In this document: positions 10,691 to 18,451 of the stretch, piece after piece
Numbering within the stretch: the stretch's first letter is position 1
How the letters are laid out: each line of letters starts with the position of its first letter
Assembly: GCA_024397955.1 (NCBI GenBank)
Contig: CP073744.1
Location: 2,108,001-2,172,000, forward strand
From: a bacterium SCSIO 12696
GTDB taxonomy: Bacteria > Pseudomonadota > Gammaproteobacteria > Pseudomonadales > Porticoccaceae
DNA: 64,000 nt
Reading direction: 5' to 3'
Notes under the pieces: generated by a model
Told to the model about the DNA's origin: nothing
Databases searched by the model: none
The model's input: only the letters and a program-made list of their open reading frames with translations
Translations under genes and position numbers: made by a program

Positions 10691-11117
10691 ATCTGACGAA
10701 CTTGGTTTCCAGGATTACCGATGAATTGGTGCGCTCAATGCCCTCCAGGTTGCCAATCTTGTCGATCACCTGATTCAGCTCTCCCGCAGATTCCGCACTC
10801 AACACCGCAATCATGTCGTATTCGCCGCTGATGGAATAAAGCGCACTGATCTGGGGGATTTTTTGCAGAGCAACAAACGTGGGGCCGGTGAGCTTTTGCA
10901 CCAATTGCAGCATGACGTGTGCCTTGAGTAGTCGCTTGTCGTACTCTTCATTAAACTGAACCGTGTAGCCGCTGATCACCTTGCGAGTTTCCAGGCGTCG
11001 CAGCCGGCTCTGAATCGTGGAGCGTGAGATATCCAGCTGGCGAGCCAGTTCGGAGGTGCTGAGGCGGGCGTTCATGCGCAGTAATGAAATCAGTCTTCGG
11101 TCGGTATCATCAAGCAT
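10689..11117 (-). CDS. Lrp/AsnC-family transcriptional regulator
   Basis: The protein has 142 residues. Residues about 1-60 form the winged-helix DNA-binding domain (LDDTDRRLISLLRMNARLST, then LDISRSTIQSRLRRLE). Residues about 65-142 form the RAM/ACT-like effector-binding domain with the ISGEYDMIAVLSA strand. It is divergent from the ALDH7 gene and near a LysE-type exporter, so control of lysine or aminoadipate catabolism by an amino-acid effector is likely, by comparison with similar loci; the effector itself cannot be read from sequence. It is shorter than global Lrp and belongs to the local-regulator type. Confidence 0.92.
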   Translation of the reverse strand: MLDDTDRRLISLLRMNARLSTSELARQLDISRSTIQSRLRRLETRKVISGYTVQFNEEYDKRLLKAHVMLQLVQKLTGPTFVALQKIPQISALYSISGEYDMIAVLSAESAGELNQVIDKIGNLEGIERTNSSVILETKFVR

Positions 11118-11282
11118 ACTGTCAGCGCCTTTGGTTAAATTGCATTTTTGGTAAGTAATTTTGCTAATTTTAGCCCTTTATTTTGATGGTGCAAAGACTG
11201 ACACTACTGGGCAAATTTTTGCGTGTGCGGAGTGCTTTTTCCGCCCCAATGCCTACAGCAAGCGATACAAGAGAGTCTGACT
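11118..11282. promoter_or_regulatory. Divergent regulator/ALDH7 control region
   Basis: These 165 bases separate the Lrp-type gene from the aldehyde dehydrogenase. The part near the regulator is AT-rich and contains the palindrome GCTAA-TT-TTAGC (11163-11174), a possible Lrp-family operator. Promoter boxes are not clear enough to place. Confidence 0.3.
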
Positions 11283-12800
11283 ATGAGCGTTCAAAACCAG
11301 TTGAGCAGTGCCCTGGGGTCCATGGGTGTGGATATGGCGGTGATCAACAGCGGCAGCCTGGCTGTGTTTTCCCCCACCGACGGCTCAAAACTGGGCTCGG
11401 TTGTGCCACACAGCGCTGCTGATGCAGAAGCCAAGATTGCTCGTTCGACTAAAGCGTTTAAAGCGTGGCGCAGTGTTCCGGCCCCTCGTCGCGGCGAGCT
11501 GATTCGCCTGCTGGGCGAAGAACTGCGGGAGCATAAAGAGGCGCTGGGCTCTCTGGTGACATTGGAGTGCGGCAAGATCTACCAGGAAGGCCTGGGCGAA
11601 GTGCAAGAGATGATCGATATCTGCGATTTTGCCGTGGGCCTTTCTCGCCAGCTCTATGGCCTGACCATCGCCTCCGAGCGCCCCGGCCACAAGATGAGCG
11701 AGTACTGGCAGCCCATTGGCCCGGTGGGCATTATCTCTGCGTTTAACTTTCCGGTGGCGGTGTGGGCGTGGAATGCGGCGCTGGCGCTGGTGTGTGGTGA
11801 TAGCGTGCTTTGGAAACCATCGGAAAAAACCCCGATTACCGCCATTGCCTGCCAGCACTTGCTCGGTAAAGCCATTGCTCGCTTTGGTGAGGACGCACCG
11901 GAGGGGTTGTCTGAACTGCTGATTGGCCACGCCGATATTGGCCAGCAGCTGGTGGATGACAAGCGCGTACCGGTGATTTCCGCCACCGGTTCCTGTGCGA
12001 TGGGCCGCAAAGTTGGCCCTCGTGTCGCCGAGCGTTTTGGCCGTTCTATTCTGGAGTTGGGCGGCAACAATGCGATTATTGTCGCCCCATCAGCGGATCT
12101 GGATATGGCGGTGCGCGCCATTCTGTTTGGTGCGGTGGGTACTTGCGGCCAACGCTGTACGTCTACCCGGCGTATCTTTGTGCACGACGATATTTACGAC
12201 AAGCTGGTTCCAGCTCTAAAAACCGCTTACGGCAAGATTTCTCTGGGTGATCCTATGGACGCCAGCACCTTGGTTGGCCCGCTGATTGATGAGGATTCCT
12301 TTAACAATATGGAGGCGGCGCTCGCTCGTGCTACTGAAGGTGGCGGCACAGTAGTGGGTGGCGGCCGTGCCCTGGCGGATCAATACCCCAACGCTTACTA
12401 CGTGAACCCGGCCATTGTGGAGATGAAAGGCGAAGCCAATAATGTGCAGGAAGAGACCTTTGCGCCAATCCTGTACGTGTTCCGCTACAGCGATCTGGAA
12501 GAGGCCATTGAGCGCCAGAACGACGTGCCTCAAGGGTTGTCTTCGGCCATTTTCACTCTCAATGTGCGTGAGGCGGAAACTTTTGTGACCGCTGCTGGTT
12601 CTGACTGCGGTATTGCCAACGTCAATATCGGTACTTCGGGTGCGGAAATTGGTGGGGCCTTTGGCGGTGAAAAAGAAACCGGTGGTGGTCGCGAATCCGG
12701 CTCCGATGCCTGGAAGGCCTATATGCGCCGCCAAACCAGCACGGTTAATTACTCCAAAGCGCTGCCGCTGGCCCAAGGGATTGAGTTCAACTTGGACTAA
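11283..12800 (+). CDS. amaB: ALDH7-family aldehyde dehydrogenase (probable aminoadipate-semialdehyde / piperideine-6-carboxylate dehydrogenase)
   Basis: The enzyme has 505 residues and an ALDH fold of the antiquitin (ALDH7A1/AmaB) type. Motifs: ISAFNFPVAVWAWNAALAL for cofactor binding, the general-base Glu in LELGGNNAI, the catalytic Cys in GTCGQRCTSTRR, EETFAPILYVF, and the C-terminal GGEKETGGGRESGSDAWK. Family knowledge: these enzymes oxidise alpha-aminoadipate semialdehyde in lysine or pipecolate breakdown. The neighbouring Lrp-type regulator and LysE exporter fit this. ATG 11283 has an AAGAGAG site; an upstream GTG frame (11223) would add 20 atypical residues. Exact substrate is inferred, not shown. 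Confidence 0.88.
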   Translation: MSVQNQLSSALGSMGVDMAVINSGSLAVFSPTDGSKLGSVVPHSAADAEAKIARSTKAFKAWRSVPAPRRGELIRLLGEELREHKEALGSLVTLECGKIYQEGLGEVQEMIDICDFAVGLSRQLYGLTIASERPGHKMSEYWQPIGPVGIISAFNFPVAVWAWNAALALVCGDSVLWKPSEKTPITAIACQHLLGKAIARFGEDAPEGLSELLIGHADIGQQLVDDKRVPVISATGSCAMGRKVGPRVAERFGRSILELGGNNAIIVAPSADLDMAVRAILFGAVGTCGQRCTSTRRIFVHDDIYDKLVPALKTAYGKISLGDPMDASTLVGPLIDEDSFNNMEAALARATEGGGTVVGGGRALADQYPNAYYVNPAIVEMKGEANNVQEETFAPILYVFRYSDLEEAIERQNDVPQGLSSAIFTLNVREAETFVTAAGSDCGIANVNIGTSGAEIGGAFGGEKETGGGRESGSDAWKAYMRRQTSTVNYSKALPLAQGIEFNLD

Positions 12801-12936
12801 AGCCTGCCCCTGTCGCGGTAACAGCGCCTCAATATTTTACGCTTAGCCCTCCCCAAGGTCTGTTGTTGCACCAGGCCGCGGTTGCGCCAATAATGGCAGC
12901 CGAATATCCATGGTCTAAGTAGGGAAGAGACAGGGA

Positions 12937-13317
12937 ATGAGTGAGGACGTATTCCACACCAGCGGTGGTAAAATCATTAAATTGGAGGATGACCTGGCGG
13001 AGGTCGTGGTTTCTGACGGCATGGAAGTGACCGCAGAAATGGTTGACAACAGTGAGCGCATACTCAGGCAACACTTTCAGTGCCCTTGCCGCATGCTGGT
13101 TTCCCGCCACCATTCTTACCACTACACGTTTTCTGCCCAGCAGCGAATCGCTGACTTGGAATGCGTGTATGCGGTGGCAATTTTGTCCAATAGCCGCTCT
13201 GGTGAAATTACCGCCCGGATTATCAGCATGTTCCCGGGCAAGGGTAACTGGAAGGTGAACTTCTTTTCTGATCGAGCAAGTGCACTGAAATGGCTCGATA
13301 AAAAAAAGCAGAGCTAA
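12937..13317 (+). CDS. Small conserved-type protein, unknown
   Basis: This is a 126-residue protein with no signal peptide or membrane segment. It contains alternating strands and helices (ILRQHFQCPCRMLVSRHHSYHY, then CVYAVAILSNSR and a C-terminal ASALKWLDKKKQS). The overall pattern recalls STAS/SpoIIAA-like small domains, in which a short beta sheet is followed by a terminal helix ending in a W-L segment. This is a weak impression. It sits between the ALDH7 gene and the LysE-type exporter, 16 bases before the latter. I do not assign a function. Confidence 0.72.
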   Translation: MSEDVFHTSGGKIIKLEDDLAEVVVSDGMEVTAEMVDNSERILRQHFQCPCRMLVSRHHSYHYTFSAQQRIADLECVYAVAILSNSRSGEITARIISMFPGKGNWKVNFFSDRASALKWLDKKKQS

Positions 13318-13333
13318 GGCACAACTATCTTTT

Positions 13334-13969
13334 ATGTTTGAATGGGCGAACCTGTCTTTATTTCTGGCTACTGCCTTTGTACTGACGCTGGCACCTGGGC
13401 CTGACCTGGTATTTTTGGCCACCCAGAGTATCAGCCGTGGCCCTCGTGCCGGCTTTATGACCGCCATGGGTTTGAGTGCGGGTAATCTGGTGCATACCTT
13501 GGCGGCGGCGCTGGGGGTGTCGGTTATCTTCCAGACGTCCGCTACCGCCTTTACCGCGCTAAAAATTGCCGGCGCCCTTTACTTGCTCTATTTGGCCTAT
13601 AAGGCTTTTCGTGCCACGCCTTCCAGCGACAGTGATCCCAAAAGTCCGCCAGCGAATGGTGGCTCGCTGTTTTGGCGCGGTGTGCTGATGAATACCTTGA
13701 ACCCCAAAGTCGCCCTTTTCTTTCTGGCGTTTCTGCCTCAGTTCACCATTGCCGGTGCCCCGCAGCCTATCTGGCAACAAATGCTGATTCTGGGCCTGCT
13801 GTTCACCTTGCAGGTGGTGTTGGTCTTTGGCAGCGCCGGTTTATTTGCTGGCGCTATTAGCCAACGCTTTAGCGGTAAAGGCAGTGGCCGTTTTAGCCTC
13901 TGGGCCAATAAAGTGGTCGGGCTGGTGTTTGTGGGCTTGGCGGTGCGGTTGCTTTTGGTAGAGAAGTAG
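13334..13969 (+). CDS. LysE/RhtB-family amino-acid exporter
   Basis: The protein has 211 residues and about six hydrophobic segments. The N-terminus contains the family signature LAPGPDLVFLATQSISRGPRAGFMTAMGLSAGN in overlapping form (key residues P-G-P at 17-19 and the G-x-x-x-G helix). The middle has the charged loop before LFWRGVLMNTLNPKVALFFLAFLPQF, also typical. Such proteins pump out lysine, threonine, homoserine lactone or related compounds. With the ALDH7 and Lrp-type genes nearby, a lysine-related substrate is plausible but not proven. Confidence 0.92.
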   Translation: MFEWANLSLFLATAFVLTLAPGPDLVFLATQSISRGPRAGFMTAMGLSAGNLVHTLAAALGVSVIFQTSATAFTALKIAGALYLLYLAYKAFRATPSSDSDPKSPPANGGSLFWRGVLMNTLNPKVALFFLAFLPQFTIAGAPQPIWQQMLILGLLFTLQVVLVFGSAGLFAGAISQRFSGKGSGRFSLWANKVVGLVFVGLAVRLLLVEK

Positions 13970-13973
13970 CCCA

Positions 13974-14642
13974 TTGAAGGTTGTTATTTTTTGCCTGTCT
14001 GTTTTTGCTTCCTGTGCGTTCGCCCAAACCAGTAGTTGCTACGGCACAACCTCCGATGGCCGCCTGGAAAACGGTGTTGAGTTGCCCTTTCGAGGCGCGA
14101 ACTTTGTTGGCTATAGCCGCGTAGGCAGGTTGGCAGGGCGTACGTATGTGCACTCCGAAGTACGTAAAATCATCCTTAAATCATATGAGCACTTAAACCG
14201 TGAATACCCGGATAAAGTGTTTAAGTACGCGGAAACCGGGTTTAAACAAGGGGGGCAGTTTAAGCCTCATAAGACGCACAGAAATGGCCTGTCGGTTGAT
14301 TTTATGAGCCCCGTTATTAACTCGGAGGGGAAATCTGTGCATTTGCCAACCCATGCCTTTAACCGCTTTGGCTATGACATCGAGTTCGACGCGTCCGGGA
14401 AGTACAAAGACTTGGCGATTGATTACAACTCCTTAGCTGCGCATATTGTGTCTCTGCACAAAACGGCTCAGTCAGAAGGCTATGAATTGTGGCGAGTTAT
14501 TTTTGACCCAGGGCTCCAGCCCTATTTATTGGCTACACAGTACGGTGACTACCTGAAGAAAAACATTCGTTTTTCTAAAAAGCGTTCGTGGGTAAGGCAT
14601 GACGAGCATTACCATGTTGATTTTCAAATACCCTGTAAATAA
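13974..14642 (+). CDS. MepA/M74-like murein endopeptidase, secreted
   Basis: The protein has 222 residues: a signal peptide (1-17, ending CAFA), then a domain resembling penicillin-insensitive murein endopeptidase. Possible zinc ligands: the HKTHRNGLSVDF segment (His and Asp of the H-x6-D type) and the late HDEHYHVDFQ segment (H-x-H). Family role: cutting D-Ala-meso-DAP crosslinks in the periplasm. The start appears to be TTG at 13974, 4 bases after the exporter stop, because no ATG allows a complete signal peptide. It is shorter than E. coli MepA (274), and which ligands are retained should be checked by alignment. Confidence 0.75.
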   Translation: MKVVIFCLSVFASCAFAQTSSCYGTTSDGRLENGVELPFRGANFVGYSRVGRLAGRTYVHSEVRKIILKSYEHLNREYPDKVFKYAETGFKQGGQFKPHKTHRNGLSVDFMSPVINSEGKSVHLPTHAFNRFGYDIEFDASGKYKDLAIDYNSLAAHIVSLHKTAQSEGYELWRVIFDPGLQPYLLATQYGDYLKKNIRFSKKRSWVRHDEHYHVDFQIPCK

Positions 14643-14677
14643 GGGATTGTAGGCCATTGGAGCAGTATCGTGGTCAT

Positions 14678-15064
14678 TCAGTCTGACTTTGGCACTGCCC
14701 GGCTTTTCCCTTCATCATCAATCGCCACAAACACAAATTCTCCCTCAGTCACTTTAAATGCCTCCAGTTCATCCAGTGGGGTACACCACACATCCAGCTT
14801 AAAGTGCATCGAGGCGTGCCCTACTTTTTCCAGCTCGGTGTAACAACTTACGGTTGAGCCCACCGGAACGGGTTTGAGAAACGACATATTGCTGATGTGC
14901 ACAGTGGCCACCCGCCCTTTGGCAATACGGCGGGCGTGGATGCTGGCCGCCAAGTCCATTTGCGACAGCACCCAGCCGCCAAAAATATCGCCGTTGGGAT
15001 TGGTGTCGGCGGGCATGGCAATGGTTTGCAGGCTGAGGGTGCCGGTGGGAAGTGTTTGGCTCAT
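14678..15064 (-). CDS. Acyl-CoA thioesterase, YciA-like hotdog
   Basis: This 128-residue single hotdog-fold protein has the YciA/BFIT signature: MPADTNPNGDIFGGWVLSQMD (catalytic Asp in NGDIFGG) and a VHISNMSFLKPVPVGSTVSCY strand pair. YciA-type enzymes hydrolyse a broad range of acyl-CoAs in the cytosol as hexamers. It lies 42 bases downstream of the TRAP permease genes on the same strand, possibly co-transcribed, though the link to transport is unclear. Confidence 0.9.
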   Translation of the reverse strand: MSQTLPTGTLSLQTIAMPADTNPNGDIFGGWVLSQMDLAASIHARRIAKGRVATVHISNMSFLKPVPVGSTVSCYTELEKVGHASMHFKLDVWCTPLDELEAFKVTEGEFVFVAIDDEGKSRAVPKSD

Positions 15065-15106
15065 GGGTTTGCTACTCGTTGGGTTCTGGGCAGGTTTGCC
15101 CTCGAT

Positions 15107-16477
15107 TCAAAACAGTTTTTCCGGCAACCAGGTGGCCAGATCCGGCCACAGTGCCAGTACGGCCATCATTGAAAGCTGAATGGCAATAAAAGGTATGACG
15201 CCTTTATAGATGTGCCCTGTGGCGACGGATTCTGGCGCCACCCCACGCAGGTAAAACAGGGCAAAGCCAAACGGTGGCGTCAGGAATGAGGTTTGAAGGT
15301 TTATGGCAATCATAATGCCCAACCAAACCGGGTCCAGGCCCATGGCCAGCAGTACCGGGGCCACAATGGGCACCACCACAAAGGTGATTTCGATAAAGTC
15401 GAGGATAAAGCCGAGCAGAAAGATCACCAGCATTACCAGCAGGGTGGCCCCGAACACGCCGCCAGGCAGGCTTTCAAAGACCTCGGTGACCAGTTCTTCG
15501 CCACCAAAACCCCGGAACACCAGGGAAAAAATCGCCGCGCCGATCAATATCATAAACACCATGGCGGTGACTTCGGTGGTGTTGCGCATTACCTGGCGCA
15601 GCCGTTCCAGATTCAGTTGCTGGCGCACCAGTGCCAGTACGGTCGCCCCAATAGCGCCGACGCCGGCAGCTTCGGTGGGGGTGGCGGCCCCTTTCAGAAT
15701 AGAGCCGAGTACCAACACAATCAGCAGTACGGGAGGCAGCAGGCTTTTCAGGAGTTGGCCGGTAGTGATGGCTTCCAGGTCATCGCTGGCGGGAGCCAGC
15801 TCGGGTTTGATGCGGGCCACAAACAACAGATAAATAATATAAAGCACCACTAACGCCAGCCCGGGAATAATCGCACCCACAAACAGCTCGCCAATGGATA
15901 CGGTGTCCGGGGTAAAGATGCCCATATTGAGCTGGGCTTGTTGGTAGGCATTGGAAAGAATGTCCCCCAGCAATACCAGGGCAATGGAAGGGGGAATAAT
16001 CTGCCCCAGGGTGCCAGTGGCGCAGATGGTGCCGCTGGCCAATGCCGGGCTGTAACCGCGCTTGAGCATGGTGGGTAACGACATCAGCCCCATGGTAACG
16101 ACAGTGGCGCCGACAATACCGGTACTGGCCGCCAACAGCATTCCCACCACAATCACCGCAATGCCAAGGCCGCCGGGGAGGCGGCCAAACAGCCGCGACA
16201 TGCTGTCCAGTAAGTCTTCTGCCAAGCGGGCTTTTTCCAGCATCACCCCCATCAGGATAAACAGCGGTACCGCAATCAGTGTCTGGTTGGCCATGGTGCC
16301 GTAAAGGCGGTTGGGAAGGGCTTCCAGAAACGCCATATCAAAGTGGCCGGTGGCGCTGCCCACCGCGGCAAAAATCAGTGCGGTACCGCCCAGTGTCATG
16401 GCTACCGGGTAGCCCAGCATCAGCAGCAGGCAGACCACCGCGAACATAATCAGAGGGATACTTTCGACCATGATCAC
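15107..16477 (-). CDS. TRAP transporter large permease subunit (DctM-type)
   Basis: The protein has about 454-456 residues and 12 or more hydrophobic segments, matching DctM/SiaM large subunits: GYPVAMTLGGTALIFA near the start, GATVVTMGLMSLPTMLKRGY, SGTICATGTLGQIIPPSIALVLLGD, and the C-terminal QTSFLTPPFGFALFYLRGVAP. It drives sodium-coupled uptake of organic acids with DctQ and a periplasmic binding protein. The start is GTG 16477 or ATG 16471; both overlap the DctQ stop (GTGA), implying coupling. No DctP-type binding protein is in the window. The long spacer before TITGQLLKSLLPP suggests the subfamily that pairs with mannitol/chloroaromatic-like TRAP systems, but the substrate is unknown. 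Confidence 0.92.
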   Translation of the reverse strand: MIMVESIPLIMFAVVCLLLMLGYPVAMTLGGTALIFAAVGSATGHFDMAFLEALPNRLYGTMANQTLIAVPLFILMGVMLEKARLAEDLLDSMSRLFGRLPGGLGIAVIVVGMLLAASTGIVGATVVTMGLMSLPTMLKRGYSPALASGTICATGTLGQIIPPSIALVLLGDILSNAYQQAQLNMGIFTPDTVSIGELFVGAIIPGLALVVLYIIYLLFVARIKPELAPASDDLEAITTGQLLKSLLPPVLLIVLVLGSILKGAATPTEAAGVGAIGATVLALVRQQLNLERLRQVMRNTTEVTAMVFMILIGAAIFSLVFRGFGGEELVTEVFESLPGGVFGATLLVMLVIFLLGFILDFIEITFVVVPIVAPVLLAMGLDPVWLGIMIAINLQTSFLTPPFGFALFYLRGVAPESVATGHIYKGVIPFIAIQLSMMAVLALWPDLATWLPEKLF

Positions 16478-17025
16478 AGGCCCCCGTCGTGGGGTTCGAT
16501 GTGGCTACCGCCTTTGCCGAGGAAGAATAAGGTATTGGCAATAATGTCTGCCAAGGCTTGCAGGCCGAGGGTGATTGGCATCATCAACAACAGGGATTTC
16601 AGCAGGTAGACAAACGGCAGGCCACCGGGCTCGGTAGAGACTTCCCTGACCTGCCAACTGGCAGCCACGTAGTCCAGGCACAGCCAGAAAATCACCACGC
16701 ACATGGGCAGCAGTAGCAATAAGCCACCAAGGGCATCCACGAGGGCTTGCCAGCGGGGTTGCAGCCGGCGGTAGAAAAGGTCGACGCGCACATGGCCGCC
16801 ACGCTTGAGGGTAAAGGCGGCACCCATCAAAAACACGGTGGCGTGCAAGTAGGTGACGCTTTCTTGCAGGGCGATGGAGTTGATTTCCAAGACATAGCGC
16901 ATCACCACCACGGTTGTGGTTAGCAGCGCCATGGCCAGGGTTAGCCAGCTGAGGGCGCGGCCACTCCATTCGCTGAAATGGTTGATGGCGGAGGCCAGTT
17001 GTTGCAAGGGCTGTGAGGGAGTCAT
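16474..17025 (-). CDS. TRAP transporter small permease subunit (DctQ-type)
   Basis: The protein has 183 residues and four predicted membrane helices (about 22-42, 60-75, 95-117, 140-160). Family marks are the conserved YVLEINSIALQESVTYLHATVFLMGAA region in overlapping form, KRGGHVRVDLFY and the final LKSLLLMMPITLGLQALADI. It associates with the large subunit downstream, and their ends overlap by 4 bases. It reads away from the pstS promoter region. Confidence 0.92.
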   Translation of the reverse strand: MTPSQPLQQLASAINHFSEWSGRALSWLTLAMALLTTTVVVMRYVLEINSIALQESVTYLHATVFLMGAAFTLKRGGHVRVDLFYRRLQPRWQALVDALGGLLLLLPMCVVIFWLCLDYVAASWQVREVSTEPGGLPFVYLLKSLLLMMPITLGLQALADIIANTLFFLGKGGSHIEPHDGGL

Positions 17026-17131
17026 GTTGCCGTCATATTTTTGTTATCAATGGCGGATAGTATCAGGAGAACAGTTAAAGGAGACAGAGCGCAGTTTACA
17101 GGAGAGCGAGTATGCCCCTGATCTGTGCCCA

Positions 17132-17175
17132 CTGTAATCTTTCTGTCACATACCATTCATATTATTGTCATCCGA
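17132..17175 (+). promoter_or_regulatory. Tandem Pho boxes upstream of pstS
   Basis: Four 7-base half-sites recur every 11 bases: CTGTAAT (17132), CTGTCAC (17143), CATTCAT (17154) and TTGTCAT (17165). The PhoB consensus is CTGTCAT in direct repeats with 11-bp period, so this is two adjoining Pho boxes. TAGCAT at 17182-17187 is well placed as a -10 element. PhoB-dependent activation under phosphate limitation is expected. Confidence 0.85.
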
Positions 17176-17234
17176 AAAATCTAGCATTTTCCCGGAAGTA
17201 ACTGATCCATAACCCTCCCATGGAGATGACCAAC

Positions 17235-18290
17235 GTGAAAAAGAGCACCAAATTAACTATCGCTGGCCTGGCTGCCGCTGCTACTCTGGCAAGTGCCGCT
17301 GCTATCGCCGCTTCTCGTGACTACATTAGCATTGTAGGTTCTTCTACTGTTTACCCGTTTGCTACTGTTGTTGCTGAGCGTTTCGGTAAAGCCACCAAGT
17401 TCAGCACTCCCAAGATCGAATCCACTGGTTCTGGTGGTGGTATGAAGCTGTTCTGTGCTGGCCTGGGCGCCGAGCACCCAGACATCACCAACGCTTCTCG
17501 TCGCATGAAAGCGTCTGAGTTCGAGCTGTGCAAAAAGAACGGTGTAACTAACGTCGTTGAAGTTCTGATCGGTTACGACGGCATTGTTCTGTCTAACTCT
17601 GTTAAGAGCAAGCCCATGCAGCTGAGCCGCAAGGACATCTACCTGGCTCTGGCCAAAGACGTTCCTAACCCAGACGGTTCTGAGTCTCTGATCCCTAACC
17701 CTTACAAGACCTGGAAAGACGTTAACCCGGCTCTGCCTAACGTTAAAATCGAGGTTTTGGGTCCTCCTCCAACTTCCGGTACCCGTGACGCTTTCGCCGA
17801 GCTGGCAATGGAAGGTGGCGCCAAGAAATTTGCTTGGATCAAGGCCATGAAGAAGAAAGACAAGAAGAAGTACAAAGCTATCGCTCACACTGTTCGTGAA
17901 GACGGCGCGTACATCGAAGCGGGCGAGAACGACAACCTGATCGTTCAAAAGCTGGCTGCTAACCCCAATGCCCTGGGTATCTTCGGCTTCTCTTTCCTGG
18001 AGCAGAACAGCGACAAGGTTCAAGGTTCTATCATTGAAGGCAACGCGCCTACCTTTGAAACCATTGCTGACAAGTCTTACCCGGTTTCTCGCCCACTGTA
18101 CTTCTACGTGAAGAAGGACCACGTTGGCGTGATCCCTGGCATCAAGCAATACCTGGCTGAATTCACCAGCGAAAAAGCTTGGGGTGAAGAAGGCTACCTG
18201 GCTGAGAAAGGTATGATCCCAATGGGTTCTACCAAGCGTCGTGGCATGGCTGCTTCTGTTAACGGCCTGCAGACTCTGGAATCTCTGTAA
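17235..18290 (+). CDS. pstS: Phosphate ABC transporter, substrate-binding protein
   Basis: PstS captures phosphate in the periplasm for PstCAB. The signal peptide runs KKSTKLTIAGLAAAATLASA to AIAA. The mature protein begins SRDYISIVGSSTVYPFATVV with phosphate-binding Ser/Thr, followed by STGSGGGMKLFC and PPPTSGTRDAF. An ATG at 17220 is in frame, but GGAG (17222-17225) lies 9 bases before GTG 17235, so I prefer GTG; the ATG gives five more residues. Codons are strongly biased to the CTG/GTT/CGT/AAC type seen in highly expressed genes, more than in its neighbours. Two hairpins after it separate it from pstC, which would lower permease expression relative to the binding protein. Confidence 0.95.
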   Translation: MKKSTKLTIAGLAAAATLASAAAIAASRDYISIVGSSTVYPFATVVAERFGKATKFSTPKIESTGSGGGMKLFCAGLGAEHPDITNASRRMKASEFELCKKNGVTNVVEVLIGYDGIVLSNSVKSKPMQLSRKDIYLALAKDVPNPDGSESLIPNPYKTWKDVNPALPNVKIEVLGPPPTSGTRDAFAELAMEGGAKKFAWIKAMKKKDKKKYKAIAHTVREDGAYIEAGENDNLIVQKLAANPNALGIFGFSFLEQNSDKVQGSIIEGNAPTFETIADKSYPVSRPLYFYVKKDHVGVIPGIKQYLAEFTSEKAWGEEGYLAEKGMIPMGSTKRRGMAASVNGLQTLESL

Positions 18291-18298
18291 GGAACCGA

Positions 18299-18331
18299 AA
18301 AGGGGAGTTGCAACAGTGACTCCTCTTTTTT
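18299..18331 (+). terminator. Hairpin with T run after pstS
   Basis: AGGGGAGT and ACTCCTCT pair (one G-U) around a 10-base loop and are followed by seven T. This is a good Rho-independent terminator 10 bases beyond the pstS stop, likely leaky so that pstCAB-phoU is expressed at lower level. Confidence 0.8.
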
Positions 18332-18357
18332 TAAACCAACGGAATGGTTAATGGACT

Positions 18358-18386
18358 TAGCTCAGTAGTGACACACTGCTGAGCTA
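18358..18386 (+). terminator. Second hairpin between pstS and pstC
   Basis: TAGCTCAGTAGTG (18358-18370) pairs with CACTGCTGAGCTA (18374-18386) with a single G-U and a 3-base loop; the sequence after it is T-rich (TTTCTTTCTCT). It may be a second partial terminator or an mRNA-stabilising 3' end for pstS. Confidence 0.6.
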
Positions 18387-18451
18387 TTTCTTTCTCTGGG
18401 CCGCGCTAAAAAGTGCGCCCTGATTGCCAAACAACAGGAACTGAACCAACC

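Noticed and set aside
15293..15853. Open frames antisense to the TRAP large permease
   Set aside because: His/Gln-rich artefacts of antisense to membrane helices; the minus-strand frame has clear DctM motifs.
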